Shown: positions 1 to 8,661, numbered from the stretch's first letter. The stretch: 64,000 nucleotides of DNA from Enterobacter hormaechei subsp. hoffmannii (GCF_001729745.1 NZ_CP017186.1:1612001-1676000), one strand, 5' to 3'. Numbers and translations are program-made. The notes: a model not told the origin generated them from the letters alone.

Positions 1-255
1 GTCCATGGCCTTGTACAGGGCGTCGGATTCCGCTACAGCACCCAGCGCGAAGCCCTTCAGCTCGGACTGACGGGGTATGCGCGTAACATGGATGATGGCA
101 GCGTGGAGGTTGTGGCCTGCGGTGAGGCGGATCGGGTAGAGAAGCTGGTGGCGTGGCTGAAAGCGGGCGGACCGCGCAGCGCGCGGGTTGATAAGGTGCT
201 AACGGAACCGCATCAACCCGGCCGGGAATACGCTGACTTCAGTATTCGCTATTAA
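1..255 (+). CDS. acyP: Acylphosphatase, 3' part
   Basis: The visible 84 residues are the C-terminal nine tenths of acylphosphatase (YccX/AcyP), a small cytosolic enzyme that hydrolyses the carboxyl-phosphate bond of acylphosphates. The phosphate-binding loop [10 protein letters not shown], with its catalytic Arg, starts at the fifth visible residue. The catalytic Asn lies in the [11 protein letters not shown] strand. The start codon is outside the window. The stop at 253-255 overlaps the end of the convergent tusE by four bases, the E. coli arrangement. Identification is firm; only the N-terminus is unseen. Confidence 0.95.
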   Translation, partial: VHGLVQGVGFRYSTQREALQLGLTGYARNMDDGSVEVVACGEADRVEKLVAWLKAGGPRSARVDKVLTEPHQPGREYADFSIRY

Positions 256-581
256 ATGCATTTTACCGGCTTTGGCAGGCCGGCAATTTTTGTCGCCTGT
301 TTAGCCGGGCCTTTCGGAAACAGGCGATACAGATAACGGCTGTTGCCTTTCTCTTCGCCAAATTTATTCGCCATGGCTTTGACCAGCATGCGGATAGCCG
401 GAGAGGTGTTGAATTCGAGGTAGAATTCGCGCACAAAGCGCACCACTTCCCAGTGTTCCGGGGAGAGGGTAATTCCTTCGTTTTCCGCAATTTTCTCCGC
501 CAGCGCTTCGCTCCATTGGCTGCTCTCTTTCAGATAACCGTCGTTATCGGTTTCGATCTCTTTGCCTTCAAAACTCAACAT
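252..581 (-). CDS. tusE: Sulfur relay protein TusE
   Basis: 109-residue DsrC/TusE family protein. TusE accepts sulfur from TusBCD and passes it to MnmA for 2-thiolation of the wobble uridine in tRNA-Lys, -Glu and -Gln. The C-terminal GLPKPVKCI carries the conserved penultimate Cys that holds the persulfide. Most of the chain is nearly identical to E. coli TusE. I start at the internal ATG at 579-581 ([10 protein letters not shown]), which gives the family length; an in-frame ATG two codons earlier is possible and neither has a strong Shine-Dalgarno. It converges on acyP. Confidence 0.95.
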   Translation of the reverse strand: MLSFEGKEIETDNDGYLKESSQWSEALAEKIAENEGITLSPEHWEVVRFVREFYLEFNTSPAIRMLVKAMANKFGEEKGNSRYLYRLFPKGPAKQATKIAGLPKPVKCI

Positions 582-628
582 ATTCATTCACGCGTTAGTC
601 AAAAACCGCCTCAGTCTACCAAAAAAAC

Positions 629-652
629 AAAGCCCCGCATAAGCGGGGCTTT
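629..652 (-). terminator. Rho-independent terminator of yccA
   Basis: Perfect 10-bp stem AAAGCCCCGC / GCGGGGCTTT with an ATAA loop. It is followed on the minus strand by a T-rich run (the A tract at 621-628 on the plus strand). It sits 17 bases past the yccA stop and ahead of tusE, so it separates the two genes. Confidence 0.9.
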
Positions 653-669
653 GTTCACAGCACGGTGAG

Positions 670-1329
670 TTAATCGCGGCTGGCGAAGCCCAGGATACTC
701 AGCAGGCTGACAAAAATATTGTACAGCGACACATACAGGCTCACGGTGGCGCGGATATAGTTCGTCTCACCGCCGTGAATGATGTTGCTGGTTTCATACA
801 GGATTGCGCCGGATGAAATCAGGATAAACACCGCGCTGATTGCCAGATGCAGAGCAGGCAATTGCAGGAAGATGTTCGCCAGCATACCGACCAGCACAAT
901 CACGATACCCGCCATCAGCATACCGCCGAGGAAGGACATGTCCTTACGGGTGGTCAGCACGTAGGCCGAGCAGCAGAAGAACACCAGCGCGGTACCGCCC
1001 AGCGCCATACCAATCACGTCGCCCATTCCGGCAGACAGATAGGCGTTCAGGATTGGCCCCAAAATGTAGCCCAGGAAGCCGGTGAAGGCGAAAGCGGAGA
1101 GAATACCCACCGGTTTATCCGCGGTTTTATAGGTCAGGAACATCAGACCATACATACCCACCAGCGTCAGGATCAGGCCCGGAGAAGGCAGCATCAGTAC
1201 GGTGCTGGCCGTCGCGGTGATCGCCGAAAACGCCAGCGTCAGGCTGAGCATGAAATAGGTATTGCGCAGCACCTTATGGGTGCTGAGTAGCGATGTGCGG
1301 TCGCGTGAAGAAGTAATTATACGATCCAT
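670..1329 (-). CDS. yccA: FtsH modulator YccA (BAX inhibitor-1 family)
   Basis: 219-residue inner-membrane protein of the BI-1/TMBIM family, nearly identical along its length to E. coli YccA. It shows seven hydrophobic segments between about residues 24 and 215 and a charged N-terminus ([19 protein letters not shown]). In E. coli YccA is a substrate and inhibitor of the FtsH protease and protects SecY when translocons jam. The length equals the E. coli protein, so the start is secure. It is a single-gene unit with its own terminator downstream. Confidence 0.96.
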   Translation of the reverse strand: MDRIITSSRDRTSLLSTHKVLRNTYFMLSLTLAFSAITATASTVLMLPSPGLILTLVGMYGLMFLTYKTADKPVGILSAFAFTGFLGYILGPILNAYLSAGMGDVIGMALGGTALVFFCCSAYVLTTRKDMSFLGGMLMAGIVIVLVGMLANIFLQLPALHLAISAVFILISSGAILYETSNIIHGGETNYIRATVSLYVSLYNIFVSLLSILGFASRD

Positions 1330-1599
1330 GAGTCACTCTCTTATGACAGATGTAATTAGCGCAAAGAATAGGAAACGGCGCGGCAGACGCAAAGTGGTTT
1401 TACCCATCTTTACTCAGCCCCTTAGGGATTATGCTGGTTTTTTATTCTGGTAAAGCCTTTGTACTCAGAATGAAGTGCGGTATGCAAGGTGTATTCAGAT
1501 CAACCTCTTATAGGTCACTGAAAAATATTGCGTTATTTCCCTAAGGCCGCTAAGAGTTATTTCCGGATCGTCATAAAAACAGACAATAAGGCGAAGGAA

Positions 1600-3228
1600 A
1601 TGAAACCACAAACACGCATGCACTTTACGCTCTCTTTGTTAACCGCAGGGGTCCTGTGCGCCAGCACGGCAACCTGGGCGGCTAACGTGCCGGCAGGAAT
1701 CCAGCTGGCAGATAAGCAGGAACTGGTCAGGAACAACGGCAGTGAACCCGCCTCGCTCGACCCGCATAAAGTCGAAAGCGATGTCGAATTCAATATTATC
1801 AGCGATTTATTCGACGGGCTGGTCAGCGTCTCTCCGGCAGGTGAAATCCAGCCGCGCCTGGCGGAGAAATGGGAAAATAAAGATAACACCGTCTGGACTT
1901 TCCATCTGCGCCCGGGCATAACCTGGAGCGATGGCACCCCCATCACCGCGGAAGATATTGTCTGGAGCTGGCAGCGACTGGTCGACCCGAAAACCGTCTC
2001 TCCGTATGCCAGCTATCCCGGCAGTATGCGTATCGTCAACGGCACTGATATCGCAGAAGGCAAAAAAGCACCCGAGTCGCTGGGCGTGAAAGCCATCAAT
2101 GACACCACGCTGGAAGTGACGCTCACCCAGCCAAATGCTGCTTTCCTGGCGATGCTGGCTCACCCGTCTCTGGTGCCGATAGATAAAGTCCTGGTAGGTC
2201 GTTTCGGTGATAAATGGACCAAACCGGAGCACTTCGTCAGCAGCGGGGCCTATAAACTGTCACAGTGGGTGGTGAACGAACGCATTGTGGCGGTGCGAAA
2301 CCCGAAATACTGGGATAACGCACATACCGTCATCAACAAGGTGACCTATCTGCCCATTTCCTCTGAAGCCGCTGATGTCAACCGCTACAAAGCGGGGGAA
2401 ATCGACATCGCCTACACGGTGCCGATCAACCAGTTTGCTCAGCTGAAGAAAACGCTGGGGAGCGAGCTGGACGTATCGCCGCAGCTTGCCACCTATTATT
2501 ACGAATTCAACACCACCAGGCCGCCGTTCAGCGACGCCCGCGTGCGTAAGGCGCTGAATCTGGCGCTGGATAAAGATATTATCGCCGGGAAAGTTTTAGG
2601 GCAGGGGCAACGCCCGGCATGGCTCATCAGCCAGCCGGATATTGGCGGCGTCAAGTTACAGAACCCTGATTACGCCAGCTGGCCGATGGATAAACGCATT
2701 GCCGAGGCGAAAAAACTGCTGGCCGAAGCCGGATTTAACGACAGCCATCCGCTCAGCTTTAATCTCCTCTATAACACCTCGGAATCGCACCAGCGTATTG
2801 CGATTGCCGCCAGCTCGATGTGGAAGAAGAACCTCGGCGTAGAGGCGAAGCTGCAAAACCAGGAGTGGAAAACCATGCTTGATACCATGCACACCCATAA
2901 CTTTGACGCGGTGCGCTACGCCTGGATTGCTGATTACGATGACGCCGCAACCTTCCTGAATAACTTCCGTACCGGTGACAGCCAAAACACCACTCAGTAC
3001 AGCAATCCGGAATACGATCTGGCTCTGGTGAATGCGGCGAAGGCGAAAACGGCGGAGGAGCGCGGTAAGTTCTACCAGCAGGCAGAAGATCTGCTGGGGC
3101 GCGATGTGCCGGCGATCCCTGTCTATCACTACGTGCGCACGCACCTGGTGAAACCGTGGGTAGGGGGCTTCACGCCGGATAAGCTTGGCTACTACTACAC
3201 CAAAGATATGTACATCAAAAAGCACTAA
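1600..3228 (+). CDS. Oligopeptide ABC transporter substrate-binding protein (OppA/MppA family), orphan
   Basis: 542-residue periplasmic binding protein of the SBP_bac_5 family (OppA is 543, MppA 537). It begins with a Sec signal peptide of about 27 residues ending in TATWA, followed by the family core (LDPHKVESD, LAEKWENKDN, PAIPVYHYVR). I start at ATG 1600, with TAAGG eight bases upstream, rather than the longer 1528 frame whose extra 24 residues do not resemble a signal. No permease or ATPase genes accompany it, so it probably delivers peptides to a shared Opp/Dpp membrane complex encoded elsewhere. E. coli has nothing here between yccA and serT. OppA versus MppA orthology cannot be settled by eye. 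Confidence 0.85.
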   Translation: MKPQTRMHFTLSLLTAGVLCASTATWAANVPAGIQLADKQELVRNNGSEPASLDPHKVESDVEFNIISDLFDGLVSVSPAGEIQPRLAEKWENKDNTVWTFHLRPGITWSDGTPITAEDIVWSWQRLVDPKTVSPYASYPGSMRIVNGTDIAEGKKAPESLGVKAINDTTLEVTLTQPNAAFLAMLAHPSLVPIDKVLVGRFGDKWTKPEHFVSSGAYKLSQWVVNERIVAVRNPKYWDNAHTVINKVTYLPISSEAADVNRYKAGEIDIAYTVPINQFAQLKKTLGSELDVSPQLATYYYEFNTTRPPFSDARVRKALNLALDKDIIAGKVLGQGQRPAWLISQPDIGGVKLQNPDYASWPMDKRIAEAKKLLAEAGFNDSHPLSFNLLYNTSESHQRIAIAASSMWKKNLGVEAKLQNQEWKTMLDTMHTHNFDAVRYAWIADYDDAATFLNNFRTGDSQNTTQYSNPEYDLALVNAAKAKTAEERGKFYQQAEDLLGRDVPAIPVYHYVRTHLVKPWVGGFTPDKLGYYYTKDMYIKKH

Positions 3229-3331
3229 CGATCCGCGGTGGATATTATGCTGGTAAAACGGCCAATCTGTTGTCTATTCAACCGATTAAACGCATTTTGG
3301 CTATTTTTGAAGCGAACGAATGCGCGCACCC

Positions 3332-3360
3332 TTTACAGCGCGCGGTGAGGTGTTTATAGT
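3332..3360 (+). promoter_or_regulatory. Promoter of tRNA-Ser copy 1
   Basis: TTTACA (3332-3337) and TATAGT (3355-3360) are separated by exactly 17 bp and followed by a GC-rich discriminator (TCGCCTC), as expected for a stable-RNA promoter. The same two hexamers with the same spacing stand before the second tRNA-Ser copy at 9767-9795, but the spacer sequences differ. Confidence 0.75.
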
Positions 3361-3372
3361 TCGCCTCACTTA

Positions 3373-3460
3373 GGAAGCGTGGCCGAGCGGTTGAAGGCAC
3401 CGGTCTTGAAAACCGGCGACCCGAAAGGGTTCTAGAGTTCGAATCTCTACGCTTCCGCCA
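3373..3460 (+). tRNA. serT: tRNA-Ser(UGA), copy 1
   Basis: 88-nt class II tRNA including encoded CCA, with the long variable arm typical of tRNA-Ser. The anticodon loop CTTGAAA gives UGA. Acceptor stem GGAAGCG pairs with CGCTTCC. It is identical base for base to the copy at 9808-9895. It occupies the E. coli serT position after yccA. Its 3' end overlaps by 14 bp the antisense end of the reading frame of the ABC ATPase gene. Confidence 0.97.
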
Positions 3461-4283
3461 AATTCGAAACCCCTGCGATAGCAATATCGCAGGGGTTTTT
3501 GCTTTTGTTCTGGCTCTCCGCCATGTTACCCATGTTATAGCTTATCGTGATCCCGGCGTCGGCCTTACAGACCTGAGCTTTTACGCACCAGGTATCCGCG
3601 ATGTTCGAGGGCGTCAGCACCGCTTCGGGCGCACCCGTGGCTGCGATCTGCCCGGCCTTCATGAGGATCAGACGCTGACAATAATTGGCCGCAAGATTGA
3701 GATCGTGCAGTGCAACCACCACCGTAAGCGGCAGCTGTGAAACGAGCCGCATCAGCTCCAGCTGGTGCTGAATGTCCAGGTGGTTTGTCGGTTCATCGAG
3801 CAACAGCACCTGCGGCTGCTGGGCCAGCGCGCGGGCTATCTGACTTCGCTGTCGTTCTCCGCCTGACAAAGAGTGCCATCGCCGCTGGCGTAAGCTGCAT
3901 AACTGCATCAGGCCAATCGCCTGTTCAACCGCAGCCTCATCGTCGCGCGTGGTTCTCTGGAATGTTTTCCGGTAGGGCGTACGCCCCAGCCTGACCATAT
4001 CCTCAACGGTCAGTTCCCCGTCGACCTCAGCATGTTGCGGGACAAACGCCATGTGCTGCGCCCGTATTTTCAGCGGCATCAAGCCAAGCGTTGTGCCATT
4101 AAGCGCAACACGTTCGCTGTGTCGTGGAAACAGCCCGGCGAGGCAGCGCAGCAGCGTCGACTTGCCTGAGCCGTTTGGCCCTAACAGGCCGACAATCTGC
4201 CCGGATGGCAGGTCGAGATCGATATCCTTAAGCACCGTCTGCGCCTGTCGGGTTACGGTTAACCCGGCCACTGTTATATTCAT
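3447..4283 (-). CDS. Metal-chelate ABC importer, ATPase subunit
   Basis: 278-residue ATPase of the FecE/FhuC/BtuD class that powers uptake of metal chelates. Walker A GPNGSGKST at residues 35-43, signature LSGGERQR at 139-146, Walker B VLLLDEPT at 159-166, D-loop NHLD and switch His near 193. Start ATG 4283 overlaps the permease stop by 4 bp, which fixes it; the open frame further upstream is permease sequence in another frame. The family is usually about 255 residues. Here the frame runs on through the tRNA terminator and ends inside the tRNA-Ser gene on the opposite strand, so the last 20-25 residues look like read-through of the tRNA junction, not family sequence. Confidence 0.88.
   Translation of the reverse strand: MNITVAGLTVTRQAQTVLKDIDLDLPSGQIVGLLGPNGSGKSTLLRCLAGLFPRHSERVALNGTTLGLMPLKIRAQHMAFVPQHAEVDGELTVEDMVRLGRTPYRKTFQRTTRDDEAAVEQAIGLMQLCSLRQRRWHSLSGGERQRSQIARALAQQPQVLLLDEPTNHLDIQHQLELMRLVSQLPLTVVVALHDLNLAANYCQRLILMKAGQIAATGAPEAVLTPSNIADTWCVKAQVCKADAGITISYNMGNMAESQNKSKNPCDIAIAGVSNLAEA
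3471..3500 (+). terminator. Terminator of tRNA-Ser copy 1
   Basis: Ten-bp stem CCCTGCGATA / TATCGCAGGG with GCAA tetraloop, then GTTTTT. A near-identical hairpin follows the second copy, so the duplicated unit runs from promoter to terminator. Confidence 0.9.
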
Positions 4284-5311
4284 GGATGCTCCTTTCGGTT
4301 TTGATAAAGCAACGCCACAAAGACGGGGGCGCCCACCAGCGCAGTCACCACCCCGATGGGCAGAACCTGGTGCACGATCAGCGTGCGTGAGACGATATCG
4401 GCAAGGATCATAAAGTGGGCGCCGATGAGAAACGTCAGCGGGATCGAGCGGCGATGGCCCGGCCCGCATAGCATGCGCGTCACATGGGGAATGACCAGCC
4501 CGACAAACCCCACTGCGCCTGTGGCGCTCACCAACGTGGCGGTGACAACGGCACAGGTCAGCAATAAGACAATACGCACGGCGGTAACCGGGATCCCCAG
4601 CGTGGTGGAGACCTCATCCCCGAAGGTGAAGGTGTCCAGCGCCCGGGAAAAGAGCAATACCACCAGTAAACCCGCAAGCGTAACGGCCAGCGCCAGCAGC
4701 GCGTCAGGCCAGCGCACGCCGCTCAGACTCCCCATCAGCCAGAACATGACGCTACGGGACTGCTCGGCATTGGCGGACGTGCTGACGACGTACGCGGTCA
4801 TGGCGTTGAAGAGCTGGGTGCCCGCAATACCGGCCAGCAAAATGCGCGACGGGCTTTCACTCATCCCGTTTGTAATCACCATGATGAGCGCAAAGGCGGC
4901 GCAGGAGCCGACAAACGCACCGCTGCTCACGCCAATCACGCTTCCCCCCATGCCGAGAAGCATCACGCAGACGGCCCCCAGCGAGGCGCCCGCGGAAATC
5001 CCCAGCAGATAAGGCTCAGCCAGAGGGTTACGCAGGATCGACTGTAACACCAGCCCGCACAGCGCCAGGCCACCGCCGCTGCACGCGGCCATCACTGCCC
5101 GGCTCATGCGATATTGCCAGACGATACCCTCCTCCGTTTGTGGCAACGCATAAGAGGTCAAACCCAGTCCGTTGAGGATCGCTTTCCCGGTACTGGCATA
5201 CGACACCGGCATATCACCGATACTGGCGGCAAAAACCAGCATTAGCGGCAGCGCCATGACGCCTGCTGCCAGTAAACCTTGCTGGCGGCGGTCAAAAGCG
5301 AAATGACTCAT
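4280..5311 (-). CDS. Metal-chelate ABC importer, permease subunit (FecCD family)
   Basis: 343-residue polytopic inner-membrane permease of the FecCD/BtuC family, with about ten hydrophobic segments. It carries the family blocks RNPLAEPYLLGISAGASLGA near residue 93 and GAVGFVGLVIPHVTR near 264, followed by the coupling region that docks on the ATPase. It overlaps the neighbouring genes by four bases on each side, so binding protein, permease and ATPase are translationally coupled. A single permease gene implies a BtuC-like homodimer. The substrate cannot be read from this subunit; iron-siderophore, cobalamin, heme or zinc chelates are all transported by the family. Confidence 0.9.
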   Translation of the reverse strand: MSHFAFDRRQQGLLAAGVMALPLMLVFAASIGDMPVSYASTGKAILNGLGLTSYALPQTEEGIVWQYRMSRAVMAACSGGGLALCGLVLQSILRNPLAEPYLLGISAGASLGAVCVMLLGMGGSVIGVSSGAFVGSCAAFALIMVITNGMSESPSRILLAGIAGTQLFNAMTAYVVSTSANAEQSRSVMFWLMGSLSGVRWPDALLALAVTLAGLLVVLLFSRALDTFTFGDEVSTTLGIPVTAVRIVLLLTCAVVTATLVSATGAVGFVGLVIPHVTRMLCGPGHRRSIPLTFLIGAHFMILADIVSRTLIVHQVLPIGVVTALVGAPVFVALLYQNRKEHP

Positions 5312-6315
5312 TGTTCATCCCGGAAAGAAGCCAGCCGATCGCTGATAAGCTCAACCGCATCGACGTTACGTAATGAAGGGTTTAACGACATTGCCGGCAC
5401 CACAATAATGTGGTTGTTCCTGACCGCAGGCATGTTCTTCGTCACCGGGTCATTACGCAAGAATGCTTTTTTTACCTCAACGTCATCGGCAGGGTAAAGC
5501 CTGCGGGACATCCCGGCGATAACAATCACGTCCGGCTGCGACTGGGCAATATGTTCCCAGGTTACAGCCGGCCATTCGTCATGAGAGTCAATAATGTTCT
5601 TCAACCCCAGAGTTCGGCTGATCCAGCCAGGCGCGCCGTAATTCCCCGCCACCCAGGGATCGCCATTCAGACGGCTACTTGAGAACCAGAATACGACGCG
5701 AAGCGGTTTCGCTGAGACGCGCGCCTGGGCCTTTTTGATACGTTCCGTCAGCGTATGATTAAGCTGCTCACCTCGCGCGGAAACATCAAATATCGTCGCC
5801 AGATCTGTCACTTCCCGTGTGATTTCGGCCAGCGAAAACGGCGCGCTGCGTGCTCCGTCTGCGTTTGACTTTTCCGTCACCGCTTTATCCGTGCAGTCGG
5901 CAGGAGAGATCCACGTATTAATCCCCAGCGAGGCAAACTGCTCACGGGTGCCCACTTCTCCCTGCGGACCAATGTGCCAGTGATACTGCGCGAGAACGAG
6001 CTCAGGTTTCTGTCCCACCACGGCTTCAAAGGAGGGGGAATTATCTGCAAGCCGGGGGATATTTTTCCCGGCATCTGCCAGCGGATCCGGGAGCTTGCCG
6101 AACCAGACCGACGTTGCGGCGATCTTTTTCTCCAGCCCCAGTGCGAGCAGTAATTCTGTTTCATGCTGTCCCACGGTCACGACGCGCTGAGGAGCCTGCG
6201 CAAAGGTCTGCTTTACGCCGCAATTTTCAAACGTGAGGGGCCATGAGGTTGCTGAGAAAGCGGCAGGCACCGTGGAGAGCAATAAAGCCAGAAATAACCC
6301 TTTTTTAAGTAACAT
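5308..6315 (-). CDS. Metal-chelate ABC importer, periplasmic binding protein
   Basis: 335-residue periplasmic binding protein of the FepB/BtuF/TroA-helical-backbone class (PF01497 type). A Sec signal peptide of about 21 residues ends in AAFSA. The mature part opens with the family's PQRVVTVGQHETELLLALG segment. Two lobes are joined by a central helical stretch, and QYHWHIG near residue 117 offers possible metal or chelate ligands. First gene of the SBP-permease-ATPase operon. No clear Shine-Dalgarno precedes ATG 6315; TTG at 6330 is a weaker alternative. A Zur-like palindrome overlaps its -10 region, so zinc or a zinc chelate is my preferred substrate guess. There is no B12 riboswitch upstream. 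Confidence 0.85.
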   Translation of the reverse strand: MLLKKGLFLALLLSTVPAAFSATSWPLTFENCGVKQTFAQAPQRVVTVGQHETELLLALGLEKKIAATSVWFGKLPDPLADAGKNIPRLADNSPSFEAVVGQKPELVLAQYHWHIGPQGEVGTREQFASLGINTWISPADCTDKAVTEKSNADGARSAPFSLAEITREVTDLATIFDVSARGEQLNHTLTERIKKAQARVSAKPLRVVFWFSSSRLNGDPWVAGNYGAPGWISRTLGLKNIIDSHDEWPAVTWEHIAQSQPDVIVIAGMSRRLYPADDVEVKKAFLRNDPVTKNMPAVRNNHIIVVPAMSLNPSLRNVDAVELISDRLASFRDEQ

Positions 6316-6328
6316 AGAACACAATCCC

Positions 6329-6351
6329 AAATTGTTATGTTATAACATAAT
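6329..6351 (-). promoter_or_regulatory. Candidate Zur operator
   Basis: The core at 6333-6347 is TGTTATGTTATAACA and matches 13 of 14 informative positions of the enterobacterial Zur core TGTTATA-N-TATAACA. The site overlaps the inferred -10 box and start of transcription of the importer operon, where a repressor would act. It does not resemble a Fur box. The consensus is from memory; no genome-wide scan was possible. Confidence 0.6.
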
Positions 6352-6374
6352 ACATATATTGTGATTGAGAGCAA
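6347..6374 (-). promoter_or_regulatory. Promoter of the metal importer operon
   Basis: On the minus strand TTGCTC (6369-6374) and TATTAT (6347-6352) are separated by 16 bp. Transcription would start near 6340, giving a leader of about 25 nt to ATG 6315. The -10 box lies inside the candidate Zur site. Confidence 0.5.
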
Positions 6375-6488
6375 CACGCTCACCGTCGCTTGTTGCAGAA
6401 ACGAAAGGCTGGACTATTCTCAACATACCCACCTGGCATTCGCGGGTTGCCTGAAAAACAACAAGATTTCTGATTTGGGGTAGTGAGG

Positions 6489-8102
6489 ATGAAAAAGATC
6501 CTGCTCGCGTTTGCGTTCTGTTTTGCCTCCCTGAGCGCCTTCTCATCGTATGCCGCTGAGCCCCGCCAGGCGCCTTCTGAGCAGGAGCGCGCCCGGACGG
6601 TCTATATCTTTCATCAGCCGATCGTCATGCTTCAGGCGAAATTTGGCCTGACCACGCCGGAGGAGCGCGTTTTACGCATCCGCAACACCCTGCGCAATTT
6701 TACCGAGGCGGACGTGCGTGAGCCGCTCACTATCGTCCCCGTGACCCGCTATAACCAGCAGGGGCGGCTGATCGTGATGAACGGTAAGCCCGTGATGCTG
6801 CTGACGGAAGGGGATTTGGACGAAGGGGACGATCTCACCCTCGATCAGGCGGCGCAGCGCGTGCTGGCGCGCATGGAAGCGCAGAGAATGGCGCTGCGCG
6901 ACCAATACGATACCGGCTGGCTGGCGCTGTCGACGGTAAAAGCTGCCGCTGGCCTGCTGGCGCTTTTGCTGCTCTGCTATGGCGCCTGGCGATCCTGGCG
7001 CTGGTTTCGACGCGTCTACCGTCTGCGTATTGTGGAGAATCGCAGCCGGGTGCCGCAAAGCTGGCGGCGGTACATTGGCGCAATTGAGATTCGGCTTTAC
7101 GCCTTGCTGATGTTCCTGCTGGGTTTAATCGGCTTTTACGTCTGGCTGAGCTGGGCATTCAGTCTGTTTCCGTGGACGCGGGTGTGGGGCACGTCGCTGG
7201 GAGACTGGTCGCTTCGCGTGGTGCAGCAAATTGCCCTGGCGATTGTCTCGGCTTTGCCGGGGCTGACGATTGTTCTGATCATTTTCCTCATTACCGCTTT
7301 TATTCTGAAGCTTCTGAGGATGGTGCTGAATCAGGTGGAGGCTGGTCGTCTGCAACTTCCCAGCGTACATCCGGAAACCGTGGGGGCAACCCGTAAGCTC
7401 ATTTCCGTCGCCGTCTGGCTATTTGCTCTCTCCGCTGCCTGGCCGTTTCTCCCCGGCGCAAACTCACTGGCGTTTAAAGGTATTAGCGTCTTCTTCGGCC
7501 TGATGTTAACGCTGGGTTCGGCAGGGGTGATGAACCATGCCATGAGCGGTCTGGTCCTGATTTACTCCCGCGCACTGCGTAAAGGCGATGTCATTCGGGT
7601 GGCGGATAACGAAGGTAAGGTCAGTGAAATAGGCATGCTGGCGACCAAAATTATTACCCGGGAAAATTATGTCGTTACCGTGCCCAATGCGGTGGTGGTG
7701 AGCGGTAAGATCACCAACCTTAGCGCGCTACAGCCCGATGGCAGCCTCAATCTGACGGTCAGCGTCACTATCGGTTATGACACCCCATGGCGTCAGGTGC
7801 ATGCCATGCTGGAGCTGGCCGCGAAACGGGCAAAAGGGATTGATCTTTCCGAGCCGCCGCTGGTGCGCCAGTTAGGGTTAATGGACTGGTATATCGCCTA
7901 CGAGTTGCAGGTTCGTCTGCTGCCCGACCAGTCCCTCGCGGTTGCCCGCAATGAACTGCATAGCCAGATACAGGATGTGTTTAACGAATTTAACGTGCAG
8001 ATCATGTCTCCGAATTTTGTTATGCAGCCAGAGGGCAGCGTAATGGTTGCCAAAGAGAACTGGTATACCGCGCCCGCCAAACCCCCTCAGGGCGAAACCT
8101 GA
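6489..8102 (+). CDS. MscS-family mechanosensitive ion channel with periplasmic domain
   Basis: 537-residue inner-membrane protein. A signal peptide (residues 1-24, ending SSYAA) leads into a periplasmic N-terminal domain of about 115 residues, then about five membrane segments. The pore helix and beta-domain signature of MscS follow, around LGSAGVMNHAMSGLVLIYSRALRKGDVI at roughly 343-370 (quoted in part as a motif region). The soluble C-terminus forms the cytoplasmic vestibule. The channel should open on membrane tension and release solutes on hypo-osmotic shock. It is longer than MscS (286) and resembles the medium-size homologues. GGGG eight bases upstream supports ATG 6489. Transcribed divergently from the importer; it lies between the two tRNA-Ser copies and has no counterpart at this E. 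coli position. Confidence 0.85.
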   Translation: MKKILLAFAFCFASLSAFSSYAAEPRQAPSEQERARTVYIFHQPIVMLQAKFGLTTPEERVLRIRNTLRNFTEADVREPLTIVPVTRYNQQGRLIVMNGKPVMLLTEGDLDEGDDLTLDQAAQRVLARMEAQRMALRDQYDTGWLALSTVKAAAGLLALLLLCYGAWRSWRWFRRVYRLRIVENRSRVPQSWRRYIGAIEIRLYALLMFLLGLIGFYVWLSWAFSLFPWTRVWGTSLGDWSLRVVQQIALAIVSALPGLTIVLIIFLITAFILKLLRMVLNQVEAGRLQLPSVHPETVGATRKLISVAVWLFALSAAWPFLPGANSLAFKGISVFFGLMLTLGSAGVMNHAMSGLVLIYSRALRKGDVIRVADNEGKVSEIGMLATKIITRENYVVTVPNAVVVSGKITNLSALQPDGSLNLTVSVTIGYDTPWRQVHAMLELAAKRAKGIDLSEPPLVRQLGLMDWYIAYELQVRLLPDQSLAVARNELHSQIQDVFNEFNVQIMSPNFVMQPEGSVMVAKENWYTAPAKPPQGET

Positions 8103-8133
8103 GGCCCCGGTTTTCCCAAGGTAAGCCAAAAGA

Positions 8134-8661
8134 TCACAGTTTCTGATCGACAATCGCCGATTTTATACGGGTCATCGCCAGAATGTTTTTTGAACGCATA
8201 TTCAATTTCTCGAGGATCCTCACGCGGTAGGTGCTGGTCGTTTTTTGTGACAGTTGCAGCTTTTTCGCGATTTCATGATTTTCCATATGGAAAAGCTTTA
8301 GCACGTCATATTCGCGTCGGGTAAAGGAGTGTGTCCTGAGCGCCCGATAAAAACGCATCAGCTGCTGAAAAGGGTGAGCAGTAAAATGCATCGACGAATA
8401 GATAATATTATCAATTCTCACCGCGCTGTTGGCTTCTATCTCATGCATCAGGACAATGTAATCACGCTTGACTTTTTTGACCTGCTGAATGGTTTTATTG
8501 CGTAACTTATCCTGTTCAATCGCAATGATAAAATCCAGCTCGGGATCGACCTCATAAAGATGGTGAATATCCTCCTCATCGCGAATCAAATGGGTAGATG
8601 TCAGTGAGCTTGAGACACCGTGGCAAAGGTAATAGTTATCGCTGATAAAAATAAAATTCAT
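8134..8661 (-). CDS. LuxR-type transcriptional regulator with degenerate receiver-like N-terminus
   Basis: 175-residue DNA-binding protein. The C-terminal 60 residues form a LuxR/GerE helix-turn-helix (FTRREYDVLKLF, then NHEIAKKLQLSQKTTSTYRVRILEKL, residues about 112-155). The first 100 residues start FIFISDNYYLCHGVSSSL, like the receiver-related domains of BglJ, YjjQ or RcsA-type regulators. I see no convincing phosphorylatable Asp pocket, so it probably works without a kinase or with a partner protein. It is downstream of the 283-codon gene by 17 bases, so the two form an operon. Sequence is more AT-rich than its neighbours, which suggests transfer. Targets are unknown. Confidence 0.8.
   Translation of the reverse strand: MNFIFISDNYYLCHGVSSSLTSTHLIRDEEDIHHLYEVDPELDFIIAIEQDKLRNKTIQQVKKVKRDYIVLMHEIEANSAVRIDNIIYSSMHFTAHPFQQLMRFYRALRTHSFTRREYDVLKLFHMENHEIAKKLQLSQKTTSTYRVRILEKLNMRSKNILAMTRIKSAIVDQKL

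Noticed and set aside
6316-6488. Cobalamin riboswitch or Fur box before the metal importer
   Set aside because: No B12-box sequence and no GATAAT-type repeats; the only palindrome there fits Zur better.
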